Shown: positions 1-10,575, counted from the stretch's first letter. The stretch is 64,000 nucleotides of DNA from Morchella semilibera (GCA_009192285.1 CM018609.1:823282-887281), one strand, 5' to 3'. Notes: generated from the letters alone by a model not told the origin. Numbers and translations are program-made.

Positions 1-241
1 CAAGATTTTTTACTGACAGGAAGTTCTGGCCGATGGCAGGGTGAGGGGCGGCTACGCGGCGCTCGACACTGTAGAGGACATCCCTCCGCCCGACATCGTA
101 TAGGATGTCTCTTGGCTCGATGTCGTGGATGTCCCGGCGTTCTATATCATTGATATCTCTTCGTGAAGCTGCCTCTGCGGCCGCGGAGGTCAGGAGCAGA
201 GCGTAGCAGAGCACTGCACTGATTTTGCTGATGGGGGACAT
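1..241 (-). CDS. Secreted repeat protein, 5' end only (partial at window edge)
   Basis: This reading frame starts at an ATG whose first base is 241 on the minus strand and stays open for 80 codons to the window edge, so the C-terminus is missing. Residues 1-24 form a good signal peptide: a short polar start, a hydrophobic core (AVLCYALLLTSAAA) and small residues before the cut. Residues 27-62 are a run of 8-9-residue acidic units of the type RRDI(N/H)DIE, each introduced by a dibasic RR (27-28, 35-36, 52-53, 61-62) or PR (43-44). Fungal secreted precursors with short units separated by dibasic sites are cut by Kex2 in the Golgi, so this may be a Kex2-processed repeat precursor. The RR spacing is seen; processing is inferred. 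It could equally be a propeptide ahead of a larger secreted domain. A GTAAAA near the edge could be an intron donor. Confidence 0.6.
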   Translation of the reverse strand, partial: MSPISKISAVLCYALLLTSAAAEAASRRDINDIERRDIHDIEPRDILYDVGRRDVLYSVERRVAAPHPAIGQNFLSVKNL

Positions 242-1487
242 TATTTATATGTTGACTGCATGGCGTAATGGTACGTGAGTATTTCCTGGTATCCAGTAGG
301 AGCGTTTTTTTTTTAGTACGGCAGGGGTTTCACAAACCTGATATATCAAATATATACCAACAATAAAAAAGAGTGTAGGTGTCTAGATCCAGTCTAGAAC
401 GGTCGGAAAGAAACGAAAGGAAAAAAAACGAATGACTGAAAAAAAATGAAAGAAAAGAATGAAAGAAAAGAAAGAAAGAAAGGAATGTATCTCGAATCCT
501 CGTTTCCCCAGGAACCCGAAGCTTGATTGAAGGGGGAGGAAGAGAGCTCTCTCGCCAGTCGTTTATATGCTCCGCGCAACCTCCCATGGCCGACCCCGGT
601 CAAACCGAGCATCTCTCCGGTGGGTCGGGGACTTTTGAAAAAAATGTGGCCGCAGTTTGTTTTGATCTCCTCGTCAATATGGTTGAAGAGCAATGCCTCG
701 AATATTCCGGTTGTTGTTGTGAGGCACGAGTGTCTTGGCGCCCCGCCAAGAGACTGTTTTGCGGACGGATTGTCAGATAACGTTGGACAGTAGGCATGTA
801 CATATGTACCTTCTACCGGCGGCCGGTTATGTACCTTTTTTTCTTTCTTCCGTAATCTCTGACTGTGGAGAGCGTTTGTGAATAATCTCACTTGGCGTAG
901 TTGATACTTTACCGAAGATGTTTCGCGGATGCAGGTACATACCATAAATATAGCCAAAGGAATTATGGAGGTACAACCTTTTCCGGGCAGCTCGTTAGTA
1001 ATTGCGGTATTGGGGGGAGGAGTGGTGTTACCAATATCCTTATGGGGGGGAATAGACTACATGTACCCAGTTGGGTTGATATCTTTAGAAAGGAATTTGG
1101 GTTTGTTGTATAGTACCCCCATAGTTTTTAATCCACTCCTCTATAGGTTTCTCGCATCAGGCAATCATTCGACTACCCTTTCCCATTTTGCATGACTTGG
1201 GATGCACGAATGCTTATAGCGACGAGGTGTGAGGCAGTGGAATGGAGTGTGTTAGCCATGCGTACATGTAGTTGTATGTCGTTCGGGGGGAGAGGAGGGC
1301 GGACACTGTAGAGACGTAGGTACATGTATGTACCTTAGACAGAGTATCGGTACCGGGGTGTAAGGGTAAGTCTGGAGACGCTCTGGTGGTTGGTCGAGAG
1401 TTATGCAAATCGTGATTGGATGATATAGGGCCAAGACAGGACACCGCCACTGCCACGTACTGGGAGGGGGAGGAGGAGTCCGATACC
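242..1487. other. Intergenic region upstream of the secreted-protein gene
   Basis: This stretch holds the presumed promoter of the minus-strand secreted-protein gene and no gene I can support. It contains an A/G-rich run (about 420-485) with GAAAG repeats and several copies of the TACATGTA-type palindrome (about 796, 1059, 1263, 1320). Long open frames here on the minus strand arise from the purine-rich run and lack protein-like composition. Confidence 0.5.
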
Positions 1488-1547
1488 ATGAAGTTCAACC
1501 CGTGAAGCTCAACCTGTGAAGCCTGCTCGCCCCCGTTCAATCCGTGA

Positions 1548-1665
1548 ACCCCGTTCACCTCCGTTCCGAACCCCGTTCCACGAACCTGTTCCACGAACCC
1601 CGTTCCACGAACCCCGTTCCACGAGCCCTGTTCGACCCTGTTCGACCCTGTTCGATCCTGTTCGA
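1548..1665. repeat. Short tandem repeats in the mariner 5' end (TTCCACGAACCCC, TTCGACCCTG)
   Basis: A unit of about 15 bp, CGTTCCACGAACCC, recurs three to four times and passes into about four copies of a 10-bp unit TTCGACCCTG just before the transposase ATG at 1670. The same core appears inverted at the right end (15158-15210, GTTCGTGGA and GTTCGTGAG). These are probably subterminal transposase-binding repeats, which is an inference. Confidence 0.7.
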
Positions 1666-1839
1666 CACTATGAGACAAAAAGGAACACGGTCTGATCATC
1701 ATGAACCTGCAAATATTAGGAATAAGGAAACAACAAGAGATGAAAGAGTTAGAGTTATAGCTTTAAGAGATGCTGGCAAGAGCTGGAGAGAGATAGGTCG
1801 CCTGACTGAGATAGATTTCCGTACTTGCCAGGGAATCTA

Positions 1840-1855
1840 CATCAGCAAGATTCAA
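1840..1855 (+). repeat. Left terminal inverted repeat of the 12.2-kb element
   Basis: CATCAGCAAGATTCAA begins directly after TA (1838-1839). Its complement lies at the right end, with a 3-bp difference in spacing after the first 10 bp. Confidence 0.85.
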
Positions 1856-1924
1856 ACTCTCTCCAGAGGCTTGACTGGGTCTCCGGAGGCCGTTGCCAAG
1901 GCAATTACCCTCCCGTCTCTCCTA

Positions 1925-2180
1925 ATAACCTCGCTAACCATTTGTTGCCTCCCGAGCCTCCCGATGGCCTCCCGAGCCTTCTAGAGAGTCTCCTGAGCCT
2001 TCTGTTACCCTCCTTACCTCTCCTGACACCTCGCTAATTGTATGTAGCCTCCTGAGCCTTCTAGAGGGCTCCCTGAGCCTTCTGTTACCCTCCTCTCCTG
2101 ACACCTCGCTAATTGTTTCTCGCCTCCCGAGCCTTCCAGAGGGCTTCCTGAGCCTTCCAGAGGGCTTCCGAGTTTTGATT
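1925..2180. repeat. Left subterminal repeats of the 12.2-kb element
   Basis: About three imperfect copies of a unit of roughly 75-80 bp carry ACCTCGCTAA, CCTGAGCCTTCTAGAGGG and CTTCTGTTACCCTCC. Subterminal repeats of this type are transposase-binding platforms in CACTA-like elements; that role is inferred here. The pyrimidine-rich strand is on top at this end and the purine-rich strand on top at the right end. Confidence 0.7.
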
Positions 2181-2444
2181 AGTAAGTTTCGGAGGCCACC
2201 AACAACCTATTTTCACGCAAAAAACATATACAGCTCTTTATGGCTACCCCGCCGCCCGGGAGCTTCTGGCCCTCTGCGCCTTTATAAGGGGTTCTGGAGC
2301 CCTCATGAGTCCCCGATCTAGATCATATTGTTTCGTTTACTATCATGTTAATTTTATTCTAAATACATTCTATGCCAGCTGAAGTCACTCGAGCCTTTAT
2401 GAAGGCCTCTTGTACCTTTCCCCAGGCCACCAGAGACATTGTCA

Positions 2445-5343
2445 CTATATATCGAATTCATTCCACGTTCTCAAATCTATCCTCGTGTTCACAAGCCATT
2501 GACCCTGTCCCAGCTCGAACAAATGAGCCATTCCCAAAACACTACTGATATTAACTACCCAAAACCTTTGCCGAGAGCGCCTCGCAACTCTAAGAAGACC
2601 GTGTGAGCCGTCTGGAAGACCCCTATCCTTGGCTTCCAGTAGCTCTACAAGACAAAGCTGATATGTTTTCGTCGATATACTGTCACGTATCTTGAATATT
2701 GCTCGTACAAGCCCTGGTAGGCGTCCCTGAAAGGCTCCCCACGGCTCCGTTGTGGCCACCTTAATCCATGCCCAATCATTTCGAGTCGACCTTTTCCTAA
2801 ATAATGCCTCTCCCGTACACCGTATATTGTGTATCTCGTAACTGTCAGGCTTCTGAAAAATTGATACTGGCACCTGTAGGCACTTAAAGCACCCCACTGG
2901 GCACTCCAGAAGGCTCAATAAGCCTTGTTCTCCCCGGCTCAGGCCCTGACCATATTCCGACACCGCTCTTGCTAGTGTTCTTCTATTGATTTTAATCATA
3001 TCGGCGATATCAGATAATATGTGGGGTCCACCGTCGGGGGTCGACATCCTAGGTTCCGGGTGTTTATCATCGTCTAGGAATCTTTCGTTTGTCCTTTGTG
3101 GGTCCTCGTTTTTGAATACTTCCAACATGCCCCGGAGGCTCTCTCGATGGCTTGGGAGGCCCTCGTAATGTTCTGGAAGACTGACAACGATATCTTTTAG
3201 ATTTAAGACCCGTATCTCTATAGCCATACGCCTTGAGTGGTAACCGAGAATCTGAACTGTTGCGTCGACCTTATTGGAGGCTGCATAAGCCATCTTAATT
3301 TGTTGCCTATGAGCTAACTCGCTCACATCGGTTGAAAACATTGGAATATTACCAAATCGCTCTACATGCCCCCGGAAGTGTGAAAGAAGATGCATTTTAA
3401 TGAAGTTGAAATGAGAAGCCTCGCGAATTTCCTCAAGCTCCGCCAGGCCTCTGTCAATGCTTCCCGAGCCTTGCAGCGCCTTTGTTCGATCCTTTGCCTC
3501 TTTCCTTGTTCGTTTATCGGCTCTAAATTCCAGAAACACATCCTTATACTTGTGGAAATCTTCGAGATACCCTTGAAGATAGTCTAGTGTTTCTTTTGTA
3601 TGCGTAGTGTACTGTGCCATCAAGTGGAAATCGATTAGTGACCGAACACACCTCAAGGATCTCCCGAAGTCGCTCTGCGAAGCTTTTGGGGGGTTCCAAA
3701 GAGCCACTGCAAAGGCTCCTAGAACTATCCGGCCGAGATGACGCATTTCTTTACCTTGCCATTGAGTAGTTGCCCGATAAGCCTTATTTGGTACAGCAAG
3801 CCCTGGGTAAGGCTTAATGGACGCCCAAGCCCGATCAAAATTCTCTAGCCGATTGTGTTTTTTCAAAAACGATTGAATCCATTCCATCATATGTTTCAAT
3901 AGGCCGAGATAAATATTATGCAACATATCTGGCTTGTGAAGATCATACACCTGAGCCTTCGGCAAGGCCCACAAAGCATTGTACAGAGTTTTGAAGGATT
4001 TCGACACTAGGTATTCAACGGGTGCTGTATCTGACGTATCCTCCTTATAACGCTCTACCATTTCGATATATCGCTCCTGAATGCGTGGCGGGTTTTCTTG
4101 AAGGCTCCCTAGGCCCTTGAAATCAACTTCGCACCTAGGGCAGGCCTGATTGTTGAGGTTTAGCAGCGAGGCGTGTTCTGGTTGATCCGCAATCCATGCA
4201 CATAGTATCGGATAACATAGGCGCACATAGCCATCAGCGCATGTTATAAGCTCACCCCTTTCCGCAGGGCCCTGAAGGCCTTCGAGAACCTCAGAGAGGA
4301 CCTGGTGAAGGACCATCTGGCTCTCCCAACGGCGTTCGTTCGTACGCACTCCAACCTTTGGTGGCACTGGCAGTAGAGCTAGGAGTATGATCGCGTAATT
4401 AGAGGGTTTATTTCGTGTGTCCGAGGTGATATTGCCAATCGTTAGGTATACTGGCCAAGCCTTCTTGTCACCACTGAAATTAGTGAGGTGTGTTCCGTCT
4501 GATGCACATATTACTGGCACCACCGTTGATCCTTCTGGAAGGGTATTCTATAACATTTGTGAGGGGTTAGCGGAGGCTCCCTGAGCCTTCTAAGTAAGTG
4601 TTGCGAACCTGCATCTCCCACCACCAGTCTGCCGTGTGCATCTCCCCATACATCCGCTCCCCCATTTCATTGTATTCCATAATAGGTGAATACACCAAGG
4701 ACTCCCTAAATGCACGTTGTCCCAGAAGAAAACGCACTATATTCATAGGGTCCCTGTAGTAGTAAGGAATTTTCTGCCCGCCCATTTCGACCTCTGAGTG
4801 TATCCAACTCTCTTTTCCTAACCCCCCCATAGACGACATCTCGTCGAGGAGGCGTGCGAAGCCTCTACCAGTGCTGTAGGAGCCTTGTAGAGGGCGTACG
4901 GTGCGGAAGAAATCGTCTATTTGACCCTGAGATACATTCGATTGTAGGAACCAGCGCGATAACCGAAATTCCTCTGCTGATTCGAAAGGCTGCCATGGGT
5001 TGATCAAAAGGCTTTCCGAGCCTTCATCATATCCCGTTGCGGTGAAAAGAGGCTCCCCTGCACCCTCGTATATGGTAGTTGCTAGATTGAACCGCGTGGA
5101 TCCCAAAGTATGATCATCATTCGATTCAGTATCGGATTCGCTTTCGTCTGGTATGTTCAAATATCCACCCTCGTGGGGACCTCCTGAGCCTTCGGGAAGG
5201 CTCCGCGAGCCCTCAACGGGAGTCCCTGAAAGCTGCCTGTCGTACCACCCGCGGGTCCGCGATGGGTGGACTTTTGAGAGATGTCGATCGAAACTACCAG
5301 CATTGGCGTAGCTCCGTATGCAAAATGGACATCGTGATCTCAT
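2445..5343 (-). CDS. Plavaka-type transposase with C2H2 zinc finger, two exons
   Basis: Exon 1 is 5343-4609 and exon 2 is 4547-2445, with a 61-bp phase-0 intron (4608-4548) ending TTATAG. The product is about 945 residues, a usual size for the family. It starts with a C2H2 finger (residues 5-25: CPFC ... FDRHLSKVH), presumed to bind the element's DNA. Exon 2 opens with NTLPEGSTVVPVICASDGT, whose Asp is the expected first catalytic residue, followed by FSGDKKAWPVYLTIGNI, a Plavaka hallmark. Further landmarks are DLHKPDMLHNIYLGLLKHM and HLLSHFRGHVERFGNIP followed by FSTDVSELAHR, the latter likely holding the acidic residue. The frame is intact. The intron donor is GTTCGC, weaker than the others in this window. 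The gene is divergent from paralogue A. Cut-and-paste mobilisation of this element and of the 137-bp relative is inferred. Confidence 0.88.
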
Positions 5344-5724
5344 TGCTGATAGTCAATATTGGTGGAGGCTTCGGAGGCTCTGGAGGCTTTGGAGACTCTG
5401 GAGCCCCTGGGGGCTTCCTAAGCTTCCTAGGCTTGGGAGGCTTCGGGGAGGTTGGCACTCTAAATGGGCCCGTGCACCGATAGATCATATCTTATCGCAC
5501 TAACGTTCTGATCACAATATTCGAGTGACATCATATGATTCAATATGATGTTCAATTGTTACTCCAATATATGACGTAGTGAAGTTTGATCGAAGATACC
5601 CCGCGTTCTCCTATTCTCCTACTTCTATCCCTATCCATCCCTAGGATCGATACACTGGCTCAAGCTTACTACACTATCTCCAAGTCTCTGGAAGCCTTCA
5701 AGAGTTTATAATACACGATATAAG
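5344..5724. promoter_or_regulatory. Divergent control region between transposase and paralogue A
   Basis: A 381-bp gap separates the two divergent start codons. The part near the transposase (about 5364-5455) is a run of GGAGGCTTY-type units on the plus strand, related to the AGGCTC/GAGCCT motif scattered over the element. The part near paralogue A (from about 5510) is repeated upstream of paralogue B, including a GTGACATCATATGAT-like block. No clear TATA box can be assigned. Confidence 0.45.
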
Positions 5725-7470
5725 ATGGTATCTTATCCTCTCTATTGCTCTATATTCAAGCAATTGACATATATACAGGAGGCTTTTTTTTCCTCTTTCT
5801 ATAAGTCGGCATCCAAACCGCACCCCTCACCAAACACCCCCGACAACACCCCGGCAAGCCCTAAACAAGGCCAAAAACGAAGCCGCATATCCTCCCATAG
5901 TGATAAAAACGCATCCAAAAAACAGGAGGTCGGACCATTAATCCCCGGGCAGTACATTGATAGTGAGAGCTCGGGCTCCAGCCTTAGTTCAGCCTCTAGC
6001 AGTAGTATTGCATCCTACATAGAGATCGAGTCAGAGGAAGAGATACCCCGGAGCACCCAGAAGGGAAAGTCGAAAACGTCTGAGGAGCCTCCGAAAAGCC
6101 CCGTTCTACGCCCTCCAGGATCCGAGCCTTCAGGATCCGGGCCTTCAGGATCCAGGGCTCCCAAGGGCTTATCGGTGGCCCCTGGCGCCCCCCCAACGAC
6201 ACCTACCCATAAGACTCGACGTTCCCTACCCCCCAGGTTAGACCCACAAGTCAGGAAGCGGGTCCAAAAGACCAAGGAGGCCCCTGAAATGGCACCACGA
6301 TACAAACAGCCCGCCAAGTACATTTGCCAGACCACATACGACTGCCGGAGAATCTTGCACTTAGATAAAGATGGTATCTATAAGGCTCTACGCAAAGAGC
6401 TCGCCGATGAGATGACAAGGACAGGGTGGGTGAATAAATCCAGCTCGGGCGATTCTTCATTCAATCATTTGTGCGAATATGCCATGGATCACAAGGCCCT
6501 CACGAATTTGAAGCCCAAGTGGTTAGAAAAGGCTTCAGAGGACTCTATAAAGATCCAAGCAGCCCTAGCCCATCTCATTGTAGATCTATCACAGAAGAGG
6601 AAAAGGATAGACAAACGACATGACGAAGCTTTGGAAAGTGCGGTGGATAACGAGAGATATTACAAGATGGTACTCAAGTCCTGGGAGATTTTAGGAATAC
6701 CTCCCAGGCCCGCAATAACCGTACATGTTATTGACCCAGAGAAGGCTACTGCCATCCCAAGCGATACGTACCGTCCATACGACTGGTATGGGATTGCGTC
6801 GCTTACGCCATTTACCGGCATTCTCGAAGTGATGTCTATGTATGATTTAGCAGCCCTCGCGCTGAAGCGAGTCCCACCGGCCGCTCCAGGGGGCCCTAAT
6901 AGGGCTGTTCGAGCCTTCTACGGGGCGATGTCCAATTCGGCACCCCGGGGGCAGGCAGCTTATCCCCCAGATCCGGAATATGTGCCGATCGGAGACGATC
7001 AAGAGCTGGAAGGTTGGCTCAGGGCCACAGAGGCAAAACCCTTAAGGCTTTGTGCGGTGCTTCATAGGCCTTCGGCAATCGTAGCTGGGCCTACCCAAAG
7101 GCCCCAAACGCCTTCACCAGAGGGATGGGATTACCTGACTGAGGACGATATTAATGATATAGAGCTTTTGGATTAGGAACTTGAAGGTCTGAATATACCC
7201 TATCCATGAACTTATCGGGGTGGGCATTATAGAATGCTCTTCCTGAATGGCATTTATATGAATCTTATTATTCTGACTGAAACCACCTGTAGGTGCAGAG
7301 GATAAAACCAGCGACGACGGTGATAGGCTCCCAAACCTCTGTAGGCAGTTTAGAAGGCTTGAGGAGCCTTCATTTGGGAATTGGAGTTTTTTGTTTTTGC
7401 ACATGCAGTTCTTAATTTTACCCCGGTTACCTCTTTAGGTCTTAGCAATAATTATATGATTTATCTTTTG
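5510..7470 (+). repeat. Segmental duplication copy A (5' flank, gene and 3' flank)
   Basis: This segment resembles 8010-10440 along its length: the upstream block ending TCTATATTCAAGC(A/C)ATTGACA, the gene body, and the 3' flank with a TTTTTGTTTTT run followed by ATGCAGTT. The copies have diverged at many bases and differ by large indels at both gene ends, so the duplication is not recent. Confidence 0.7.
5725..7176 (+). CDS. Cargo protein A of the transposon, unknown function
   Basis: A 483-residue single-exon frame starting at the ATG at 5725. Residues 1 to about 195 are low-complexity, rich in Ser, Pro, Lys and Glu, with a polyserine stretch (SSGSSLSSASSSSIASYIEI) and GSEPSGSGPSGS-like repeats, so probably disordered. 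From about residue 197 (CQTTYDCRRIL) a globular, mostly helical part begins that matches paralogue B over most of B's length. Shared blocks are KASEDSIKIQAAL, IDLSQKRKR, AFYGAMSNSAPRGQA and LRLCAVLHRPSAIV. A ends soon after the block TEDDINDIELLD, whereas B runs on for about 90 residues, so A is C-terminally shortened and N-terminally extended. I do not recognise the family. Retention of two copies in a transposon suggests a role in transposition, regulation or replication, but nothing seen proves it. Confidence 0.7.
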   Translation: MVSYPLYCSIFKQLTYIQEAFFSSFYKSASKPHPSPNTPDNTPASPKQGQKRSRISSHSDKNASKKQEVGPLIPGQYIDSESSGSSLSSASSSSIASYIEIESEEEIPRSTQKGKSKTSEEPPKSPVLRPPGSEPSGSGPSGSRAPKGLSVAPGAPPTTPTHKTRRSLPPRLDPQVRKRVQKTKEAPEMAPRYKQPAKYICQTTYDCRRILHLDKDGIYKALRKELADEMTRTGWVNKSSSGDSSFNHLCEYAMDHKALTNLKPKWLEKASEDSIKIQAALAHLIVDLSQKRKRIDKRHDEALESAVDNERYYKMVLKSWEILGIPPRPAITVHVIDPEKATAIPSDTYRPYDWYGIASLTPFTGILEVMSMYDLAALALKRVPPAAPGGPNRAVRAFYGAMSNSAPRGQAAYPPDPEYVPIGDDQELEGWLRATEAKPLRLCAVLHRPSAIVAGPTQRPQTPSPEGWDYLTEDDINDIELLD

Positions 7471-7947
7471 TCTCCTGTGATCCCTGTCAATCTCCTGGGC
7501 TCTCCTGAGGGCTCGCCAAGCCCTCCTGATATCTCCGGAGACTACTGATGATTAAGCGAAACCTCCCAAGCTCTCCTGTAATCCCTGTCAATCTCCTGGG
7601 CTCTCCTGAGGGCTCGCCAAGCCCTCCTGATATCTCCGGAGACTACTGATGATTAAGCGAAACCTCCCAAGCTCTCCTGTAATCCCTGTCAATCTCCTGG
7701 GCTCTCCTGAGGGCTCGCCAAGCCCTCCTGATATCTCCGGAGACTACTGATGATTAAGCGAAACCTCCCAAGCTCTCCTGTAATCCCTGTCAATCTCCTG
7801 GGCTCTCCTGAGGGCTCGCCAAGCCCTCCTGATATCTCCGGAGACTGCTGATGATTAAGCGAAACCTCCCAAGCTCTCCTGTGATCCCTGCCAATCTCCG
7901 GAGACAACTGATGATTAAGCGAAACCTCCCAAGCTCTCCTGGGCAGG
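7471..7947 (-). repeat. 101-bp tandem repeat array, inverted relative to the array at 12.8-13.7 kb
   Basis: Units start at 7471, 7572, 7673, 7774 and 7875, an exact 101-bp period for four copies. A shortened unit of 60 bp follows (7875-7935). Each unit contains TCTCCGGAGA and GATTAAGCGAAACCTCCCAAG. The same unit in the opposite orientation makes up the larger array at 12745-13700, including the same 60-bp variant. Frames read through it are repeat artefacts. Confidence 0.92.
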
Positions 7948-8089
7948 AGGCTCCTCGAGCCTTCAGATGGCTTCAAAAGCCCTAATTAGTGCGCTTGGTG
8001 CCTCTGCTCTCCTGATTCGAGTGATATCATGTGATACGATATTCGCTATGTAGTGAGGTTTGATCATAGATAAACACCGCTCACCCGTT

Positions 8090-8490
8090 TTCATGTCTTC
8101 AAACCTACCACTTTCAAACCTGCCACTTTCAAACATACGGTTCTTCAGGCCACTCGAGGCCTTTCAAGGCTTCGATGTGACGGAGTAACCCGACGCAAAG
8201 AAGAAGATGACAATGATGACGCAGAGGGACTCGAGGAGCACAGTGTACTCGACGAGGGGGCCGATGAAGACAGGGACAACGCCAGGCAGGCACAAGCACG
8301 GGCACCGGCGAAGACAAAGGCAAGAGCAAGGGCACAAGAGCACAGAGCAGGGAGAGTGAGGACCGAAGGGACCTCAACGAGAACAATGAGGGATACTATG
8401 AGTTTCCTCTTTGTCAGAGGATCGAGTCCTTGGTACGAGAGGCTATGGCTTTAGAAATAGGAGTAGATTCCTATGTACTGAGATAACAGG
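8090..8490 (+). pseudogene. Degenerate coding patch inside the transposon
   Basis: One plus-strand frame reads an acidic stretch (RKEEDDNDDAEGLEE, about 8185-8240) then a basic, Gln-rich stretch. A second frame, open from about 8272, reads through ENNEGYYEFPLCQRIE and EAMALEIGVDSYVLR to a stop near 8490. Protein-like composition jumping between frames without an ATG suggests a decayed gene or a missed exon. Paralogue A has a Ser-rich N-terminal extension at the corresponding place, but no clear match between the two is visible. It may represent a second lost cargo gene. Confidence 0.35.
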
Positions 8491-8971
8491 AAGACGAGAC
8501 AGAGAGAGAAGAAAGAAAGAACTAAGGAAAACATCTATCTCGACTATTTAACACACCTCCTCCACTAGTCCAATATGACTCACATCTCCGCTCATAGAAC
8601 CTCATAGAAACCTATTACTACCACACCCCGTAATCCTCCCCACCATCTCCGCTATTCTACATTACCAATCCATCACGCCATCGAACCTCCCAGAATCTAA
8701 TGACGACAGCCTCCACCTCGCACTCCCCGCTCTCGCTTAACATTTCCCTAACAACCACAACCGTACATCGCCTACCGAACTATCGGGACAAATGCCAAGA
8801 CGCCGGGACATTCGATCTTGAATTACTATACAGTATTTAAGATGGTACAGTATCCACTCTAAAGCTCTATATTCAAGCCATTGACAGCCGCGTCTTTAAA
8901 CGTCCCTTCAAATCTTAACACCTACCCCAAACCTCCAAAAAGGCCCCACAAACCCGGAAAAGGCTCCAACC

Positions 8972-10213
8972 ATGCCACCACGCGGGAGACCAGCTGCTAC
9001 GTACAAGTGCACGACAATCCACGACTGCCGAAGAATCCTACAATTGACTGGAAAAGATGCTATCTATAAGGCTCTCCGTAGCGACCTCGCGGACGAGATG
9101 GTAAGAATAGGGTGGGTTAATAAGGTCACCTCGGGCGAACAATTATTCAACAATCTGTGTCAATTTTGCATGGACCACAGGGCCATCAAGGCGCTAAAGA
9201 CCACATGGTCAGCAAAGGCTTCAGAGGACTCTATAAAGATCCAAGCAGCCCTCCTCCGCCTCATTATCGATCTATCCCAGAAGAGAAACAGGACAGCCCA
9301 ACGCCACGGTGGGGCTTTGGGGGGCGCAGATGATGAAGTTAAAGATACACCCACCTCCGGGGCACCTCCTGCCCGCACAAACGAACTGCAGACCACACCG
9401 GAGTTCTGGCAGGCCTTGGGAATACCCTACAGGCCGGCAATAACCATACATATTATTGACCCAGAAAGGGTTACAGGCATCCCCAGCGATATATACCGCC
9501 ACTATGATTGGTACGGGCCCGGATCGCTTATCCCCTTTATTAACATCCTTCAGGGGTTGTCTATGCAAGATTTAGAAAGACTTGCAATAAAGCGAGCCCC
9601 ACCAGCGGCTCCAGGGAGCCCCGCGAGGGCTTTCCGAGCCTTCTACGGGGCGTTGTCCAATTCGGCCCCCCGGGGGCAGGCACCCTATCCCCCAAATCCG
9701 GAATATGTGCAGATCGGAGATTCTGAAGAGCTGGAAGGTTGGCTCAAAACCACAGAGGCAAAACCCTTAAGGCTCTGTGCGGTGCTTCACAGGCCTTCGG
9801 CAATCGTTACTGGGCCTACCCAAATGCCTCAAACACCTTCACTAGAAGGATATCAGCACCTTACTAGAGGCGACATTGATGGAATAGAGCTTGATGTTGA
9901 GGAGGAAATGCTAACGTTTAGGAATAAGGTTGATCAAACAGGTTTGAATATCTCCATGCCCCGTACTGATGAGGGGTGCCAGATGCTCCAGGCGGTGGTG
10001 CATGAGCGTTCCGAGAGGTACGCGGCGATTGGAAGAAGGCTCGGTGAGCATTATAGAAGGCTCTACCCAAATGCCATTACCTTTGAGTCTTGTCACTATG
10101 ATCGTGAACGTATTTGGACCCAGGCCGAGAGAAATCACCTGTTTAGGCACACCAATGGTGAAGGCGGAGATGCCAATGACCGTGTCTCCGAGGACTCTAG
10201 CGACCTAGTGTGA
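8972..10213 (+). CDS. Cargo protein B of the transposon, paralogue of A, unknown function
   Basis: A 413-residue single-exon frame with ATG at 8972 in a good context (CAACCATGCC). It lacks the disordered N-terminal region of A, and a counterpart of A's upstream start (about 8841) runs into a stop after a few codons. The shared core begins at about residue 12 (CTTIHDCRRILQLTGKDAIY). B keeps about 90 C-terminal residues missing from A (about 320-413), including DEGCQMLQAVVHERSERYAAI and a His/Arg-rich end. The proteins look helical, with no transmembrane segment or metal-binding cluster visible. I do not recognise the family. B is probably nearer the ancestral C-terminus and A nearer the ancestral N-terminus. 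It lies upstream of the five-exon gene in the same orientation. Confidence 0.7.
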   Translation: MPPRGRPAATYKCTTIHDCRRILQLTGKDAIYKALRSDLADEMVRIGWVNKVTSGEQLFNNLCQFCMDHRAIKALKTTWSAKASEDSIKIQAALLRLIIDLSQKRNRTAQRHGGALGGADDEVKDTPTSGAPPARTNELQTTPEFWQALGIPYRPAITIHIIDPERVTGIPSDIYRHYDWYGPGSLIPFINILQGLSMQDLERLAIKRAPPAAPGSPARAFRAFYGALSNSAPRGQAPYPPNPEYVQIGDSEELEGWLKTTEAKPLRLCAVLHRPSAIVTGPTQMPQTPSLEGYQHLTRGDIDGIELDVEEEMLTFRNKVDQTGLNISMPRTDEGCQMLQAVVHERSERYAAIGRRLGEHYRRLYPNAITFESCHYDRERIWTQAERNHLFRHTNGEGGDANDRVSEDSSDLV

Positions 10214-10575
10214 GTTTAGAAGGCCCGAGGGGCGTTGATTGGAGCTTAGAAGGCTTGATTAGAGCTTAGAAGGCTTGATTAGAGCTTAGAAGGCCTGATA
10301 AGCGGTTTGATGTTGACTGCAGTTGTTTTTTGTTTTTTGGAGATGCAGTTGCAATTTTGCCTGTTTGGGAATATATGGTTGCCTATTTGGGTATCGTGTT
10401 ATCTTATTTAGGTTAGTTATAGAATTGATTCTGTCTTAGCGAGCCGTCCGGAAGGCTTCTCGCCAAAAACCTCTAATTGCCGAGAAAAAGCAAAGGTGAT
10501 ATGGTGTGAATCGAACCATATATAGTGGAGGTGAGAGCCTTCATGAAGGCTCTTCCAGCCTTACAAACCACCATC

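Larger units (their letters stand above)
8010..10440 (+). repeat. Segmental duplication copy B
   Basis: This is the partner of 5510-7470. It shares the GTGAT(A/C)TCAT upstream block, the TCTATATTCAAGCCATTGACA block before the gene, the gene itself, and the T-rich 3' flank with ATGCAGTT. It has an extra stretch of about 0.8 kb before the gene containing a degenerate coding patch. Confidence 0.65.

Noticed and set aside
394-957. Minus-strand open frame of 187 codons
   Set aside because: Its C-terminal third is a Phe/Ser run produced by the GAAAG-type purine repeat, and the rest shows no protein-like pattern or splice-consistent neighbour.
7689-7976. Open frame over the 101-bp array (minus strand), with similar plus-strand frames at 12732-13010 and 13476-13676
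   Set aside because: They read straight through tandem repeats whose unit length is not a multiple of three and carry no independent evidence of coding.
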